5,809 bases of DNA from an uncultured Pseudomonas sp. (GTDB lineage Bacteria; Pseudomonadota; Gammaproteobacteria; Pseudomonadales; Pseudomonadaceae), in NCBI GenBank assembly GCA_946886875.1, contig CAMPJN010000257.1:1-5809 (forward strand), written 5' to 3'. Both the position numbers and the translations under genes were made by a program. Below, piece after piece: positions 4,604 through 5,809 of this stretch (positions within the stretch are counted from its first letter, which is position 1; each line of letters begins with the position of its first letter). The notes below the pieces were generated by a model that saw nothing but the letters and a program-made list of their open reading frames with translations, was not told where the DNA came from and searched no databases.

Positions 4604-5809
4604 CTAGAGGCCGAATGGGTAGGTTTCGTCGTCGTGGCTCGGGCTGCCGCTGCCGGGGGCGCTCAGGGGTTTGATCGGGTGGGTTTCGTCGAGCCAGATA
4701 AAGGCGTCGAATTGCTCGGCCAGCACCGCTGGAAAGTAATGGCTTTGCAGTTCGGTTTGCGGACGGTAGATCACCCCGATGGCGCGCTCCAGCAACGGAG
4801 TCGATAGCGCATCGCGCAGCGCTTGTCGGCAGGGCTCGCGCCAGTCGAGCAGGGCGGCGTCGAGGCCGCTGCGGTGGAATTGATATTCCCAGCTGTCGGG
4901 CCGCGCGGGGAGCACGTCCTTGATGCGCATCTCGCCGTCCCAGTCATCGGCGGCGGCGACCTGGCCGTGGTCGGTACCCATGCCGATCAGCACCGCGTCG
5001 CGCTCCCAGGCGACGCGGCAGAGCTGACCGATATTGAATTCGCCGCGCCAGCCCATGGCCGTGGCATTGGCGTTGCCGATATGCGAATTGTGCGCCCAGA
5101 CCACCGCCTTGGCGGCCGGGCCACGGTGTTTCAGCAGACGCTGCAGGGTGTCGAACATATGCCGGTCGCGCAGGTTCCAGGAAGCCGTCGAGCCGCGATA
5201 CATGACGCGGTAATACTGCTCCGCCGCGCGCACCACGCGGGCATTCTGCGCGGCGTCGAAGAAAGCTTCGTCGTCGCGAGCGAAGGCGCTCAAACGCTCG
5301 CCGAGCAGGCTGTTCAGCTGGGCCACGACGGCGTCTTCGCAGGAGCCAAGTTTGCCGTGCTCGACGTAGTAGCCGTATTGCGTCGGCTCGTCCTGCCAGG
5401 GCGTCAGGCAGCCGTAGCGCTGGCGTGCCTGTTGCGCTTGTCGCGGGTCGAGCTGATCGAGATAACTCAGTACTTCGGCGATGGAGTTGCGCAGGCTGTA
5501 GACGTCGAGGCCGCGGAACTCGACGCGCTGTGTTTCGCTCAAGGACTGGTTGTGGCGGTGCAGCCAGTGGATAAAGCGCGAGACATCGGTGTTGCGCCAC
5601 ATCCAGGTTGGGAAGCGGGCAAACGCGCGTTGGCTCCAGGCCGAGGGGCTGCGTTGGCGGGCGAAGCGGTCGAGCTGCGCGGCGTCCGGCCAGTCGGCCT
5701 CGACCGCGACTATGTTGAAGCCGTGCTGCTCGATCAGGCGGCGGGTGATCGCGGCGCGGGTGCTGTAGAAGTCGTGGGTGCCGTGGCTGGCTTCGCCGAT
5801 CAGCACCAC
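4604..5809 (-). CDS. Erythromycin esterase family hydrolase, 5' end outside window
   Basis: About 401 C-terminal residues are visible. The first visible codon is GTG, but the reading frame is open to the window edge and the family usually has about 30-40 more residues before the LIGEASHGT motif, so this is a partial gene. Numbering from the first visible residue, family motifs are GEASHGT (5-11, with E6 and H9), VEADWPD (36-42, E37), FRGLDVYS (98-105), VVWAHNSHIGN (236-246, with H240 and H243), GMGTDHG (276-282) and SHYFPAVLAEQFDAF (356-370). These supply the glutamate and histidine residues essential in EreA/EreB-type enzymes. The family hydrolyses macrolide lactones in some members, but many chromosomal members have unknown substrates and are often linked to phosphoribosyltransferase genes. 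A resistance role is not shown here. The stop is TAG at 4604-4606; no signal peptide can be assessed. Confidence 0.93.
   Translation of the reverse strand: MVLIGEASHGTHDFYSTRAAITRRLIEQHGFNIVAVEADWPDAAQLDRFARQRSPSAWSQRAFARFPTWMWRNTDVSRFIHWLHRHNQSLSETQRVEFRGLDVYSLRNSIAEVLSYLDQLDPRQAQQARQRYGCLTPWQDEPTQYGYYVEHGKLGSCEDAVVAQLNSLLGERLSAFARDDEAFFDAAQNARVVRAAEQYYRVMYRGSTASWNLRDRHMFDTLQRLLKHRGPAAKAVVWAHNSHIGNANATAMGWRGEFNIGQLCRVAWERDAVLIGMGTDHGQVAAADDWDGEMRIKDVLPARPDSWEYQFHRSGLDAALLDWREPCRQALRDALSTPLLERAIGVIYRPQTELQSHYFPAVLAEQFDAFIWLDETHPIKPLSAPGSGSPSHDDETYPFGL

Noticed and set aside
4604..5809. Calling this a macrolide resistance gene (ereA/ereB)
   Set aside because: Only family motifs are seen; chromosomal members of this family often have unknown substrates, and no resistance context such as an integron is visible.

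Overview
The window looks like a chromosomal segment of a Pseudomonas-type gammaproteobacterium. The evidence is a GC-rich ntrB-ntrC pair with Pseudomonas-like protein sequences (strongest signal), palindromic intergenic repeats of the kind scattered through Pseudomonas genomes, and an erythromycin-esterase-family gene of an environmental type. I cannot fix the species from the sequence alone.

Layout. Positions 1-126 are a non-coding leader with two small inverted repeats. Positions 127-2645 hold ntrB (NtrB sensor kinase, GlnL family) and ntrC (sigma-54 activator), translationally coupled through an ATGA overlap; together they are the nitrogen-limitation two-component system. Positions 2646-2879 are intergenic, with a perfect 11-bp-stem hairpin and a 16-bp palindrome. 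Positions 2880-3158 encode a 92-residue protein I do not recognise. Positions 3187-4411 are a complete IS110-family element carrying its transposase on the minus strand. Positions 4412-4550 contain two palindromic repeat elements. Positions 4604-5809 are most of an erythromycin esterase family gene on the minus strand, whose 5' end lies outside the window.

The most interesting part is the insertion sequence. Upstream of its transposase (4208-4375, minus strand) the DNA can be folded by eye into the architecture of an IS110 bridge RNA: a 5' hairpin, then two long loops, each closed by a stem with a single bulge. The guide segments can be read directly. The donor loop contains a 10-nt exact copy of the element's right end and a 6-nt complement of its left end. 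The target loop contains a stretch matching the left flank of the insertion over 11 nt with one G-U-compatible difference. These matches all meet at a CT dinucleotide (AG on the + strand), which appears on both sides of the element and fixes its boundaries. Removing the element restores the outer end of a palindromic repeat, so this IS appears programmed to insert at the ends of dispersed intergenic repeats, as IS621-like elements do at REP sequences. The right-hand target guide fits this site only partly and matches better the end of a neighbouring repeat.

The nitrogen-regulation genes, the small unknown gene and the esterase show no functional link. The esterase gene and the IS transposase point the same way, so read-through from the esterase into the bridge RNA and transposase is possible.
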